A stretch of DNA of 64,000 bases from Chrysogorgia sp. JL179-B06 (GCA_035772405.1 JAYKKM010000439.1:6368501-6432500), one strand, 5' to 3'. Positions 20,705 through 30,300 are shown, numbered from the stretch's first letter. Notes: generated by a model from the sequence alone, not told the origin. Translations and numbers: made by a program.

Positions 20705-20935
20705 TTAATTTTTACATATTAGTAAATCATCAATTTCAATAATTTTCCCTAAAAAATTCATATAACCGATATCTTCATTATAAGCGATATCTGTAGCATA
20801 AAATTGCGATTTAAATAAATTGAACACGATTATTTTAACAGTTGTTTTATTGTTCATAAAACTAAAATCATATAACATTAAGTGCTGTTGGTACATGTAT
20901 AATTCGGCAATTCCGACGTATATCGCATCAAGCAT
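20705..20935 (-). CDS. Small unknown Polinton protein (76 aa)
   Basis: 76 residues, no transmembrane segment, alternating hydrophobic β-like strands (TVKIIVFNLF, YMNFLGKIIEIDDLL). The final GK(I/V)-x-(E/F)-(I/F) strand resembles the ends of neighbouring small proteins at 22794-23015, 23432-23686 and 23679-23939, suggesting a diverged family. Its ATG lies inside the preceding signal-peptide frame in another phase. Function unknown. Confidence 0.5.
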   Translation of the reverse strand: MLDAIYVGIAELYMYQQHLMLYDFSFMNNKTTVKIIVFNLFKSQFYATDIAYNEDIGYMNFLGKIIEIDDLLICKN

Positions 20936-21042
20936 TTTACGTTACAACTTTTGATATTAATTGAATCTTCATAAATTCTTGTAAATGAAGTCAATAAACA
21001 AAAGACAAATAATATACAAATTTTTTGGAATGTAAAAACCAT
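20878..21042 (-). CDS. Putative secreted Cys-containing micropeptide (54 aa)
   Basis: ATG at 21042. Residues 1-20 form a typical signal peptide (MVFTFQKICILFVFCLLTSF) with a short basic n-region and a Leu/Phe/Cys core. The mature part of about 34 residues is polar with several Cys and a potential N-glycosylation site (NYT). It overlaps the ATG of the next small gene. The short length makes chance a real possibility; the clean signal peptide and overlap pattern favour a real gene. Confidence 0.4.
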   Translation of the reverse strand: MVFTFQKICILFVFCLLTSFTRIYEDSINIKSCNVKCLMRYTSELPNYTCTNST

Positions 21043-21059
21043 TTTTTTTTTAAATAACG

Positions 21060-21496
21060 ATGTTTAAAGTTTTTTTCAAATCTTTCTTTTTTATATTTTG
21101 TTTAACTAAAATAAAATCCTTGTCCTTCTCTATTAATTCAACAGCACTGCTGACTCCCCAACTAATGAGCTTGCATTGTTATCAATATCGGTTATTATAG
21201 TTTTTCCACCAAATATTGTTTCGTCATAATTCATATCCATAACGTTTGAATCTCGTGTATTTTTCTATCCCCAACAATTCAACATGTAAACGTCTTTTCT
21301 TCTATTCGCGATCTATTTCCACTGAAACATTCACTGTATATTTCCATCATATATTTAACTTCTTTAACAATCCACGTTTAAAACTGTTTAGTCTAGAAAG
21401 TTTTAATTCCTGTGGATGAATCGGACACGGTAGTTTGTTCATACATCTTCCACATGGATGTTTGTAATAATATCGTTCATCTCGTTCATTGTTCAT
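21060..21496 (-). pseudogene. Degraded Polinton gene with a CxxC-x4-CxxH-like motif
   Basis: The frame from ATG 21496 contains a compact Cys/His cluster (HPCGRCMNKLPCPIH), suggesting a small zinc-binding knuckle, followed by a basic helix. It hits a stop near 21363. Later coding-like pieces lie in other frames (FGGKTIITDID, then a lysine-rich end near 21060). At least three shifts or stops are needed to link them. No known family was recognised. Confidence 0.35.
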
Positions 21497-21822
21497 TATT
21501 CCACAATTCAATTTTGTATGTTAAATTGTTAATTTGAGCGTCTTTATATATGCTCCATGATAAATCCACAGTTGAAAAACTTTTTATATATTCTTTAACA
21601 CCATTCTTTCTTTCCAGGAATAAATATATTTCAAACAATTGATGATTGAAAAATTGGAATCGATGATTTAATTGCCTTACACTCCAATAATTGTATTTTG
21701 CCTGTATATTCTTTATCACGTGTAGCTGTTATTATTTGATCATATCTCATAAATTTAAACATACAATCATCCCCAAGATGATTAGATAGAGTCGTTAATA
21801 ATTCACGAGCATTCATTTTCAA
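21486..21822 (-). pseudogene. Small Polinton gene (~112 aa), one frameshift
   Basis: Two overlapping frames (21822-21631 and 21719-21486) read as one protein: a helical N-terminus (MNARELLTTLSNHLGDD) and a β-rich C-terminus (FEIYLFLER, LTYKIELW). The shift is near 21660. Its stop overlaps the start of the Cys/His gene downstream. No domain was recognised. Confidence 0.4.
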
Positions 21823-21866
21823 AAACTGTCTACCAATTCCAAAATTTATAAAACTTGGGATCAGCT

Positions 21867-21968
21867 TTAAGCCCTCTTCCTTTTTTGAATTTTTTTAGAA
21901 CGACGTCGTTTTTGTATTCTTTTTTTATTTTTAGTTTTCACTTTTTTTATACAACTCCTACACTTCAT
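21867..21968 (-). CDS. Very small Arg/Lys-rich peptide (33 aa)
   Basis: An ATG at 21968 opens 33 codons; more than half of the residues are Lys or Arg (KRIQKRRRSKKIQKRKR), with a CRSC near the N-terminus. It resembles the basic heads of the KGG proteins but lacks a KGG junction, so it could be a protamine-like core peptide or a truncated KGG relative. Its small size makes it tentative. Confidence 0.3.
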   Translation of the reverse strand: MKCRSCIKKVKTKNKKRIQKRRRSKKIQKRKRA

Positions 21969-22175
21969 TTTTTGATGTTAACTGAAGTACGATAAGCAAT
22001 GCTTTATAAAAAACGAAAAAACCCGTCTGAGGGATTATAAAGGAAATAACTTTAAAATCTAAAAACAAGCAATAAAAAATCACAACACACACGCTGTTTT
22101 ATAGCATACAAACAGTTTTTTTTTATTTCTTATAAAAAATAATTACAAAAATATTTTTCTTAACAAGTTCATCTT

Positions 22176-22601
22176 CTAAGAGTTTGTGTGAAAGATCATT
22201 TTATTTTTTTTCACCAACTTATACATTTCTTGGTGTTTATAAAAAATTTTTATAAACACTACATATTCCCCGATAAGATCATCGTCCTTTTGAATGGGTG
22301 GTGAGGCTTGGTGGTAAGGGTTATATTCATGCACTATCGTTGTTTTAAAAAGCCATATATCCTTTTCTTGGGGTACTCTAAATCTTGTAGCTGTTTTTAC
22401 CAAATGATTAAGTCGGGATTCTATATTATCGTCTTTAAAAAAGCAATCATAACCGGTATAAAGACATCCATATTTATAATGTGTTTGTTCAGTCCAGTGC
22501 ATCAACTTTAAATTGGAATCTTGATAATCATCTACCAAGAGTTTCAAGGATATATAAAAACAATCATCCTCATCAAATTCAGACATATTTTTTTTCACCA
22601 A
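22176..22601 (-). CDS. Unknown Polinton protein (141 aa)
   Basis: The frame opens at 22601; an internal ATG at 22586 (MSEFDEDD) is a likely alternative start. It is an acidic/aromatic soluble protein with an HYKYGCLYTGYDCFF segment and a final β-rich part (EYVVFIKIFYKHQEMYKL). No signal peptide or membrane segment. It heads a run of small minus-strand genes. Function unknown. Confidence 0.5.
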   Translation of the reverse strand: MVKKNMSEFDEDDCFYISLKLLVDDYQDSNLKLMHWTEQTHYKYGCLYTGYDCFFKDDNIESRLNHLVKTATRFRVPQEKDIWLFKTTIVHEYNPYHQASPPIQKDDDLIGEYVVFIKIFYKHQEMYKLVKKNKMIFHTNS

Positions 22602-22617
22602 CTCTTTTCACAGGGTA

Positions 22618-22794
22618 TCATTGCGTGTGAATAGTTTCCTTTATTTTTACTCCTTTATATAGAAGTGATGGTGAAGTTCCAGTAAAAACCCAAGCGTTAG
22701 CAACAAATTCTTTTTTTTTAATTCCAATATATTTGAGTGGAGAAAATTTTCCATTAAAAACCCAACAATCATTCTTTTCAATCTTTTTTTCCAT
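22618..22794 (-). CDS. Unknown small protein (58 aa)
   Basis: ATG at 22794 overlaps the stop of the upstream gene (TAATG). 58 residues with two similar WVF-containing phrases (CWVFNGKFSP and AWVFTGTSPS) about 27 residues apart, i.e. an internal repeat. No known domain. Confidence 0.45.
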   Translation of the reverse strand: MEKKIEKNDCWVFNGKFSPLKYIGIKKKEFVANAWVFTGTSPSLLYKGVKIKETIHTQ

Positions 22795-23015
22795 TATTCT
22801 ATTTCTTTAAATTGTATAAACCGTCCTTTCAAATGTGTACAGTCATTTGTTACATAGGTACATATATACTGATCATCGCTACCCATTTCACATAAGTATA
22901 CTAATAACTTATAACACGGTTTAAAAATATCTTTTACACATGATAATAACATCATATTAGATTTTTTATAAATTTCTGCAAGATGTTCTGGAGGGACATA
23001 ATTCGGATCGTCCAT
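22794..23015 (-). CDS. Small-family protein A (73 aa)
   Basis: The open frame begins at 23069, but ATG 23015 (MDDPNYVPP) gives a start like those of its neighbours. It shares a plan with the next two genes: a short PP/(L/E)-x-L start, a CxKD/CDKV turn, a (Y/F)YKLL strand, a YTY strand and a final G(K/R)-F-(I/V)-x-F strand. The shared plan points to repeated duplication within the element. Function unknown. Confidence 0.5.
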   Translation of the reverse strand: MDDPNYVPPEHLAEIYKKSNMMLLSCVKDIFKPCYKLLVYLCEMGSDDQYICTYVTNDCTHLKGRFIQFKEIE

Positions 23016-23136
23016 TGCTTTTATTTTAAAAATCCCCAAGCATTCATTTTTCAAAAAATCAAAACACACACCATTTTATAGCAAACAAAACAGTTTTTTT
23101 ATTTATCTTAATATTTGCAGGGTTATAGATAAGAAA

Positions 23137-23406
23137 TTAAATGGTAACAAATAAATATTGTTCGGTAAGACGTACATTTTTACCCAATAAACGTACCATT
23201 GGTAAATCAAATCTTGTCGTATAATAACATCCATTACTTTCATCTTTAAAATATAAACGATACAATTTCAATTCTGGAATTATGCGATTGGGTTCTGTTT
23301 TTGGAAGCGGTATAGAGTCTAATAAACGTAATTTTGCTTGTGGAGTACATACTTCTTTTTTAAATTGAAATATATCCATTTCTTGGTACTGATTGGGATT
23401 CTCCAT
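23137..23406 (-). CDS. Small-family protein B (89 aa)
   Basis: 89 residues. The centre (LYRLYFKDESNGCYYTTRFD) matches in order the YKL-strand, acidic turn, YT-strand and RFD turn of the protein at 23432-23686, and the GKNVRL end is equivalent. The N-terminal half differs. It is probably a diverged paralogue. No family was recognised. Confidence 0.5.
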   Translation of the reverse strand: MENPNQYQEMDIFQFKKEVCTPQAKLRLLDSIPLPKTEPNRIIPELKLYRLYFKDESNGCYYTTRFDLPMVRLLGKNVRLTEQYLFVTI

Positions 23407-23431
23407 CTCTCATAACAGCTGAATGTCTTTT

Positions 23432-23686
23432 TTATACAAATGTTGCAGTATTTATGTTGTTGTCTTTAAATTTCACAAACTTTCCTATATTCAACGTTTG
23501 ATCAAAACGTGTGTAGGTATATAGTAACTTTTCACTCTCACAATGAAATACTAATTTATAAAATTGAACACTATCCTCAGGTTGGAATAGAGTAACTTTA
23601 TCACATCTTATTAACCTTACATTTCCCAAACTTTTTACTACATCTTTAGGGGTACAGAACAACATATGATTGTCTTGTTTATTCAT
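23432..23686 (-). CDS. Small-family protein C (84 aa)
   Basis: 84 residues: CTPKDVVKSL start, IRCDKVTLF strand, FYKLVFHCES strand, YTYTRFDQ turn, then GKFVKF. It overlaps the preceding gene's stop by 8 nt. The pattern is close to the protein at 23679-23939 (CPPQYLVKKM, LECTKVPLL, FYKILLKAD, YIYSYLQDD, GELIDF), so the two are likely tandem duplicates. Function unknown. Confidence 0.55.
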   Translation of the reverse strand: MNKQDNHMLFCTPKDVVKSLGNVRLIRCDKVTLFQPEDSVQFYKLVFHCESEKLLYTYTRFDQTLNIGKFVKFKDNNINTATFV

Positions 23687-23939
23687 TTATCTTAAAAACT
23701 TCGCACGTAAAATCAATGAGCTCTCCAATTTTATCTGAATGATCGTCTTGCAAATAAGAATATATATACTTTTCACCATCCTTCATATCAGCTTTTAATA
23801 ATATTTTATAAAAGACAGATTTACCCTCCTCATGATGTAGAAGTGGAACTTTTGTACACTCTAGTAAAACCACTTTAACATTTTTCATTTTTTTTACAAG
23901 ATATTGAGGTGGACAGAGCATGGGTGTGTTAGAAGACAT
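23679..23939 (-). CDS. Small-family protein D (86 aa)
   Basis: 86 residues, first of the tandem pair described for 23432-23686; both start with a Cys-Pro helix and end in a G-x-hydrophobic-x-F strand. The ATG at 23939 is followed at once by MLCPPQYL. No signal peptide. It probably binds a protein or nucleic acid as a small β-fold, but nothing in the sequence shows which. Confidence 0.55.
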   Translation of the reverse strand: MSSNTPMLCPPQYLVKKMKNVKVVLLECTKVPLLHHEEGKSVFYKILLKADMKDGEKYIYSYLQDDHSDKIGELIDFTCEVFKINE

Positions 23940-23992
23940 TCTTCACTGAGACAACCAGAAGTAGAACTGATTTCAAACAATAAAAACAGCTT

Positions 23993-24247
23993 CTATTTAT
24001 TAATATCCTTAATGAGCGCATCCATGTTAAAAAAATATCCTCCTTTTTGTTTTCTTTTTACTCCAGCCCCCATCATTGCTTTTGTCATCGCTATCCCAGG
24101 TTTTAAGATCCAATTAAGGAATCCTCCTTTTTGTTTTGTTTTTATTTTCCCACCCCTCCTTCGTATTTGTTTTCTTTTTCTACGTCCAGACCCTATTTGA
24201 ATCCTATTCCTAGTGGGTAAATACAGACCACCTTTTTGTCTACCCAT
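23993..24247 (-). CDS. Basic protein with three KGG-like junctions (84 aa)
   Basis: 84 residues with RQKGGLYLP, KQKGGFLNW and RKQKGGYFF junctions separated by Arg/Lys-rich stretches (GRRKRKQIRRRGGK) and a hydrophobic central segment (ILKPGIAMTKAMMGAG). If the element's C5 protease cuts at these sites, it would release several small peptides, as from an adenovirus core precursor. That is inference. It lies in the small-gene cluster rather than beside the capsid genes. Confidence 0.6.
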   Translation of the reverse strand: MGRQKGGLYLPTRNRIQIGSGRRKRKQIRRRGGKIKTKQKGGFLNWILKPGIAMTKAMMGAGVKRKQKGGYFFNMDALIKDINK

Positions 24248-24422
24248 TATAATTTTTTATAGGTGAAAATAATTCCTTTCTCTAACAATGTTTATATAGG
24301 AAAAAACCATTTTTTTTTAAAAAAACATTTTTTATTTTCTTTTTTTTAAGAAAAAACAATCGCTTCTTAACCCTCTATTTTGTAAAAAAATAAAAACGAA
24401 TTTTTGTTGTAATAAAATTTTT

Positions 24423-24626
24423 TTATTCAATATTATATCTTTGTTTCCATCTTTTTATTCTATCGCTACATTTACAATTATACATCAATTTAGTAGTAAT
24501 TCTTCTCGAGTAAATTCTTTTACAAAATTTACAATAATGTTTGTTGACATAGCATTTTCTACATGTATAATGCATTACAAAATGTTCCCAGTATTGAACC
24601 TGCATACAACAGTACGAACAAAACAT
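24423..24626 (-). CDS. Cys-rich zinc-binding-type small protein (67 aa)
   Basis: 67 residues with paired cysteines in order: CSYCC near the N-terminus, CRKCYVNKHYCKFC in the middle and CKC near the end, plus His residues and a basic tail. This spacing fits one or two zinc-ribbon or treble-clef units. Such proteins in DNA viruses are often transcription factors; here the role is unknown. Confidence 0.5.
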   Translation of the reverse strand: MFCSYCCMQVQYWEHFVMHYTCRKCYVNKHYCKFCKRIYSRRITTKLMYNCKCSDRIKRWKQRYNIE

Positions 24627-24643
24627 CTTGTTTTAAGTATTAT

Positions 24644-25075
24644 TTAACGTTTTTTTAAGATTGTTTTTTTTCTCCACTCTCTTTTATATTTTGCCAATTT
24701 CAAAGATCTTTCGCGACTCCACATTTTCCCCAATTTTCCACGACGTTTTCCATATCGAATAAGTGTAAAAGGATCATAGGTTCTACCCTTACGATGGTAG
24801 AAATCTTCAGGATAGGATCGAACAATATCACTACAGTAGGGTATTATATTACCCCAAATACAATTACCATCGTTTGCTTCTTTAAATATAACCACCCCTT
24901 GAATATATCCATTACTTTCATTTCCAGTTTCACAACTGCATTCAAAAAACGAGATATTATCCAATTTAATTTTACAAGAAGGAGTACCAATTAATTTCGC
25001 TTCCTCAAACAATTTATTACCGATTTCTTCACTACGAGAAATAAACGACCAAGTCTTTCGTCGAGGTATGTACAT
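24644..25075 (-). CDS. Unknown basic Polinton protein (143 aa)
   Basis: 143 residues. The N-terminal two thirds is mixed α/β with FFECSCETGN and a hydrophobic GYIQGVVIF strand; the C-terminal third is strongly basic (YGKRRGKLGKMWSRERSLKL), as in nucleic-acid binding proteins. A resemblance to rolling-circle initiators was considered and not accepted. The start at 25075 (MYIPRRKTW) is the only ATG that keeps the N-terminus. Confidence 0.5.
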   Translation of the reverse strand: MYIPRRKTWSFISRSEEIGNKLFEEAKLIGTPSCKIKLDNISFFECSCETGNESNGYIQGVVIFKEANDGNCIWGNIIPYCSDIVRSYPEDFYHRKGRTYDPFTLIRYGKRRGKLGKMWSRERSLKLAKYKREWRKKTILKKR

Positions 25076-25253
25076 CCTGTACTAATACACAGTCCAAAAT
25101 GATTTCACACACACTCAGTTGATCCTATTTTAAGGTCTTGATTTCACAAAAAATACTTTTATTTTTTTTGTAGTAAGTATTTTACTCTATATATAGCTTT
25201 TCAAATTCAGCTAAATAAACATTTTGTTTTCGGATTCATTCTTCAGTTGAACC

Positions 25254-25505
25254 TCACGCAAGCAATATGTCAAAACCCAAACAGTATGATTTTGAAGATA
25301 CTCCCAACACCATATTGAGATATGACTCTGGATTGAGATCTTTTACTACTAATCCCCGAAGATAAACACCAAAATGAATAGGGCATTCCTCAGGCATATA
25401 AACCACAGCATAAAATTTAGAATCCTTGCATTCCCCAGCTAAACACGTATCCTTAAATATTTTAAGATGTAAAAGATCTATTACTTTATCATCGGATTCA
25501 GCCAT
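25254..25505 (-). CDS. Unknown small protein (83 aa)
   Basis: 83 residues, acidic N-terminus (MAESDDKVIDLL), then β-like strands (SKFYAVVYM, HFGVYLRGLVV) and a hydrophobic end. It resembles the protein at 25599-25865 in overall plan only. No domain recognised; it sits near the right end of the Polinton. Confidence 0.45.
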   Translation of the reverse strand: MAESDDKVIDLLHLKIFKDTCLAGECKDSKFYAVVYMPEECPIHFGVYLRGLVVKDLNPESYLNMVLGVSSKSYCLGFDILLA

Positions 25506-25598
25506 GATTCTGATGGTAAACGCGATATAGTCGATTCTTTAAATACTATTTGCTGAAACCCTGACTGTACAATCACATTTATTTTTTAATTTGAAAAA

Positions 25599-25865
25599 TT
25601 ATTCCATCATTAATCCAGTGTATCCAATCTTTATTAGAACCTGTATCATCATCATCTCGATGTTGGTATCCAACCTGCAACATATTCCTTTTTTTTCAGC
25701 TGTGCGTACAATCAAACAACCAATTTGTTTATTCGATTTTCTAAATCGAATTACTGCACAATAAATCTCATCAGCATTATTTTCTTCAAAATTAATCAAA
25801 GAAAGCTTTTTGAATAACACGTTAACATGTTCAGCTTTTATCGCCAATATATTCACAGCATCCAT
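25599..25865 (-). CDS. Unknown small protein (88 aa), last gene at the Polinton right end
   Basis: The frame opens at 25886; ATG 25865 (MDAVNILAIK) is the more likely start. It has a helix, then YCAVIRFRKSN, then CLIVRTAEKKG strands. No family was recognised. To its right no further Polinton gene is visible. Confidence 0.45.
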   Translation of the reverse strand: MDAVNILAIKAEHVNVLFKKLSLINFEENNADEIYCAVIRFRKSNKQIGCLIVRTAEKKGICCRLDTNIEMMMIQVLIKIGYTGLMME

Positions 25866-26410
25866 TATTTTTATTGCTCCGACCATTTCTTCTCTAAAAA
25901 ATCATTTGTTGATCTTCTTATATAAAGCTAACGTATCTTACTTCCGGAAACGCCTTTTCCCAAAAAACCTTTTTCAAAAAAATAATACCCTATTTACTTC
26001 CGGTATATCATCTTACACCTCATTCAAGCTCTGGTCATCGTTGAGGTAACATCTCCGTCACGCGCTCATTTCTTATTTTATTTTTTAAAATACTTTTTTA
26101 CAATTCCTTTTTTTTTTTATAAAATACAATTCAACATTCTATTTATAAAAATATTTCAACCATTTTTATATATTTTTATTTTTTTTATATTTTAACTTTT
26201 TTTTTTCAAAATTCATGTTTTTTTTGTTTTTTTTTTAAAATACTACTACTACTAATTCACACATATCTTATTATTTTTTTTTTCAAATATATTTTTCCCA
26301 ACCATTAACAACTTTTTTTCCAAAAGACATTTTTTTATTTTTTTGCAGTGGCGGCCATGTTTCCTTCCCGACGAAAAGAACAACCAACAACAACTACCTT
26401 CTTCTTCATG
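25866..26410. other. Gene-free T-rich stretch between Polinton genes and the KDZ element
   Basis: Nothing coding is visible. The stretch has two ACTTCCGG elements (about 25940 and 25990), long T runs, and a TACTACTACTACTA run near 26250. The Polinton's right terminus must lie here, but no matching left terminus survives, so it cannot be placed. Confidence 0.5.
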
Positions 26411-26693
26411 TGTAAGGGATTGTCACTTGGCTCTCAAACTGATCAAATTGCAATATGTATTGATTTGAATTGACTTCCCCTCCTGAACTATTAGTTATTA
26501 ACTAGCTCACAGCTTGACTCATTTTGCACCCGATTCGCACCTCATTACACGTATACTAAGAGGTTTTCATTGTATCTCATTACACGCATATAAGCGTCAA
26601 TAGAAGGTCTATTGTACCTGCTGACAGACTGTGATGTCATAGCTAACGCTCTGCCCAAGCTGCATTTGCATATTCTGCGTTTTACCCGCCATT
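26411..26693 (+). repeat. Left terminal inverted repeat of the KDZ element
   Basis: About 283 bp. The outermost ~75 bp match the right copy moderately (TGATTTGAATTGAC is shared). The inner part (26525-26693, from TGCACCCGATTCGCACC to TTTACCCGCCAT) is about 95% identical to the inverse of 55655-55830 by eye. It probably carries the promoter of the transposase gene. Confidence 0.9.
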
Positions 26694-27303
26694 TTGGGAT
26701 AAAAGGCTTTTTTCATCTTGATATTACTATATTAAAACAAGTTGTTTCTGTTCGGCAGTTACGTTGGGTTGTGTGTCGCAAATGTAAGTATTTTGTAATC
26801 TTGTAGTCCAGCTTATTATAAGTGTGATCTGTGGTTATATTGCCATGTTCATTAATAATTCGTGACCGCGAGTGGCACGAAAATATGTAAAAAATATATA
26901 TAATAAACAGACTATTGCAGCCTGCTACTGTACGAGGCTACACTACTCTTGCCTATAGGCTACAGCGAAACTTTTGAAAATACACGTTTAGTTTTATGGT
27001 TGGATATACAACCGATACAAAATAGCCACCTGAGGCTGAGTCACTGGCTCTCACAACAAGGTTTATAACAAGTTCAATTTGGACTCATTTTATATATGAA
27101 CTTTTATATTTCTCTTAGAGATTTTTAGTAATAAATTGTTTAGCATAACACCACAATATTACCTTTCAATTTCATCTACAAACCTGGTGTGACAGACTAA
27201 ACCCACTATATTAAAAGCTGGTAGGACATGGAATTATATTATTTATAATTGACATGTATATATAGCATTATTATAAATTATTTATTATATTTATACTGCT
27301 TAG

Positions 27304-30300
27304 GGTACGTAAAAAGGCTACAACGATTTCGTACAAGGTGATAGAATATAGAGGTGGTCGAGTTCACAGAAGATCTAGGCTTTCTGTACCTGTGCAAGTG
27401 ACACTGGCAAGGACTTCCTCTGGTTCTGTGCAAGGTCATAGCAGCCATGGAGATCTTAGAATCCAAGACCAAGAAGCAGATCATAGTGATAATGATGTAA
27501 ACACTGAGAGTCATTCAGAAGAACCCTGTGTTTCTTCAATTCCTCAGTTTGGAAAGCAGTCCCTCATTAAGAAACGTGTGAGGCAATATAGGCAAAGGAA
27601 AGAGGCTGAGATAAAAGCATGGAGTGACATCAGGGAACGAATGCTGGAGAAATATGTGGCAAGTGAGGCATTACCAAATGACAGTATCTGCTGCAATAAC
27701 CAATGCACAAGGAAAGCTGAGTGTAGATGTCGAGATTGTGGTGTACTAAAGTTAATGTGTGTCGAGTGCTGCCATGAAATACACAGAAATTCTCTGCATG
27801 CCCCAGAGATATGGAAGGTATTTTTTATTTGAATTAATTAAGTAAGGATCAAGGCACTTTATCATTCTATTCAGGCTAAACACCAGATGATTAACAAAAA
27901 TCCAATTTACCGATCTTGTAAATTTATTTATTTATTTATTTAATCTGATATATGGCCTTTTGTAGCCGATAATTATCAGCCCTTACTGATATTGCCTATC
28001 ACAGTATCAGTCACTTGTGATTCTTGGACGTAACTGTAGTGATAAATGTCAGGAAAATGTGCACAATTATTACATGAGTAATGTAAAGGCTTAAACATGC
28101 AGCAGCCTCATTGTGAAAAATGCCAAAGTGAAACGAGAACCTGTGAAATTTGTCTATCAAGTAAAATTCAACAGCCAGTTTCGGTAATGTTTGAATGTGT
28201 TAATGTATACATGCTGCTTTGAATGTGGGAGAGCTTGGAGTAGAACCAGTACATCATTGTAACCTTCGCTCTCCATCTGAGTCTCGGTGGCTCAATGGAT
28301 AGAGCATCACACAGGCAATCAGAAGGTATAATTACAGTATAATTATTATAATTAATTTTTCTAAGGATACAAGCTTGACGATCATCCATGTATCATCTGT
28401 CTACTCCAAGCTTTCCCACATTCACTACAGCAGTTTATATAAACACATCCAAACATTACAGATATAAGTGACTGCTGCATGATAGGCAGTACATATATCA
28501 ATTGAACCAGTACATCATTGTAACCTTCGGTCTCCATCTGAGTCTCGGTGGCTCAATGGTCAGAGCGTCTCACCGTCAATCAGAAGGTTACAGGCTCGAT
28601 TCCTGTCCGTGACTCATTTTTCTGAGGATACGAGCTTGACGATTGTCCATGTATCGTCAGCCAGATTCTATCTTAATTAAAATGTTAATGTTTTTGAAGC
28701 CTGCAACTTGCTATTTATGGGTAACCACCAATCAACTGAAAAGTTGCAGCTCATACTTGTTAGAAGCATTCAATCTCAATTAATACAAGCACATTGTACA
28801 TTATCCCACATTTACAATTTATATCTGTTTTTCTTATAAATTATGTAGGAATATGGATTTGAATTATATCATGTTGAGAGGGATATATGGGAAAAGAATA
28901 CTGAGATGAATGGTTATGTGGAAAATATTGTTGTTATAAATTCATCTGGTAAGAATTTCTCAATCTTTGGAGGTGTTGGAATATACTGTAATAAAAAATG
29001 AAACATCAAGACTTTCTGGTACTGAGCTATTATTTTTGTTTTATTTGAAGGTGTTCAGATAAAAATACCTGTAATGTTTTATCGTGATGAGGAACCTAGC
29101 CTAACTCTAATTGAATATGGAATGTGGCCTGCAACCCCCAAGGAACCTAAGGTGGCTTTTGACATGTCCTTGATGGAGTTAGCCGAAGTTCTCTTTGTGG
29201 AGTGCCGTTTGTCAACAAAACAATTTTGCAATGCTTTGAAATGGATGGTTCCAGACAGGGGCGTAGGAAGCAGGGGGGCCGGGGGGGCCGCGGCCCCCCC
29301 AATATTATAAAAGGGGGGGCCGGAATAGCTTTCGGCCCCCCCAAAAATGATTGAATTTGAAAGAAAAATTGCAGCAAAAAATTGAATTCGAAAGTAGAAG
29401 TATTTGAAATCGTATATTAATCGAATAGTATGAATGTATGATATTACCGACAAGTTCTAAAACAACATTTTCCTATAAATGTTCTGTTAAACTGTCATAG
29501 AAGTAATTAAAAAAAATAATCACAATATATTTGCATGTTAACCCGAGTGTTTTAACGCAGTCCTACTCTAGTAGGCTTTCTTTTTTAACTAAGCAGAAGA
29601 GCGGAAATCGCGGAATGATTGAGGCTAAAAGGTAGCCCCAGTTGGAAAAAAACGTCCATGTCGGACTCGCTGACCATTGCATTAATATGTTGTCAGTGGT
29701 TCCCAGGGGCGGCGTAGCTCAAAAATAGGGCCCGGGAAAACTATTCGATTGGGGGAGAGCAACTATTCACAGCGGGAGTGCAGGGACCATCACCAGATTT
29801 TTGGGGGCCATACGGGAAATCTCCCTGTGGTCCACGCCGCCCCTGGTGGTTCTTAGGCAAGCTGATGAGCTCTGATAAAGAGCGAAACAGTCCAAAATAT
29901 GAAATTTTATAAACTTCTGAACTGAAAAACTCAAAATGCAGGAAATGCAATTTGCGGGAATCTAGATTTCAAAATTTTTTTGGCCGGCCCCCCCAACTTT
30001 ACAAAGCTTCCTACGCCCCTGCTTCCAGATCTTAATCACTGCTATGTATGTACAGTACTGTACTTCTAAAAATTCATTATATGGTGATTCATGAGACAAT
30101 TGTTCAAAAAAGTTGTACTGAAAGATGTACATGTACATCACATGTTGACCCCTTTATACCTAATTGTTAAAGACCACTTTGTATTCATTGATATTCATAT
30201 AATTATGTAAATTACACATTCTGTACTGTACATGTACCTTTATGATAAAGCCAGGTGCCTTTTATATTGTAAACATCTATGTTGATCAATAATGACGTGC

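Noticed and set aside
24644..25075. Rolling-circle (HUH) replication initiator
   Set aside because: A GYIQG strand faintly resembles motif II, but the His pair and the YxxK motif are absent.
26240..26260. Polinton terminal repeat at the CTACTACTACTA run
   Set aside because: No matching inverse copy at the left end and no 6-bp target duplication; could be simple sequence.
26612..26806. First exon of the transposase inside the left terminal repeat
   Set aside because: The frame is not kept in the right terminal repeat copy and has no KDZ resemblance.
28545..28615. Functional tRNA gene
   Set aside because: Boxes A and B are present, but the cloverleaf ends are not convincing and a neighbouring copy with shared non-tRNA flanks shows a SINE.
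29074..29453. Pro-rich proteins on both strands near 29.3 kb
   Set aside because: They cross from the transposase exon into the G/C-rich MITE end and are shadows.
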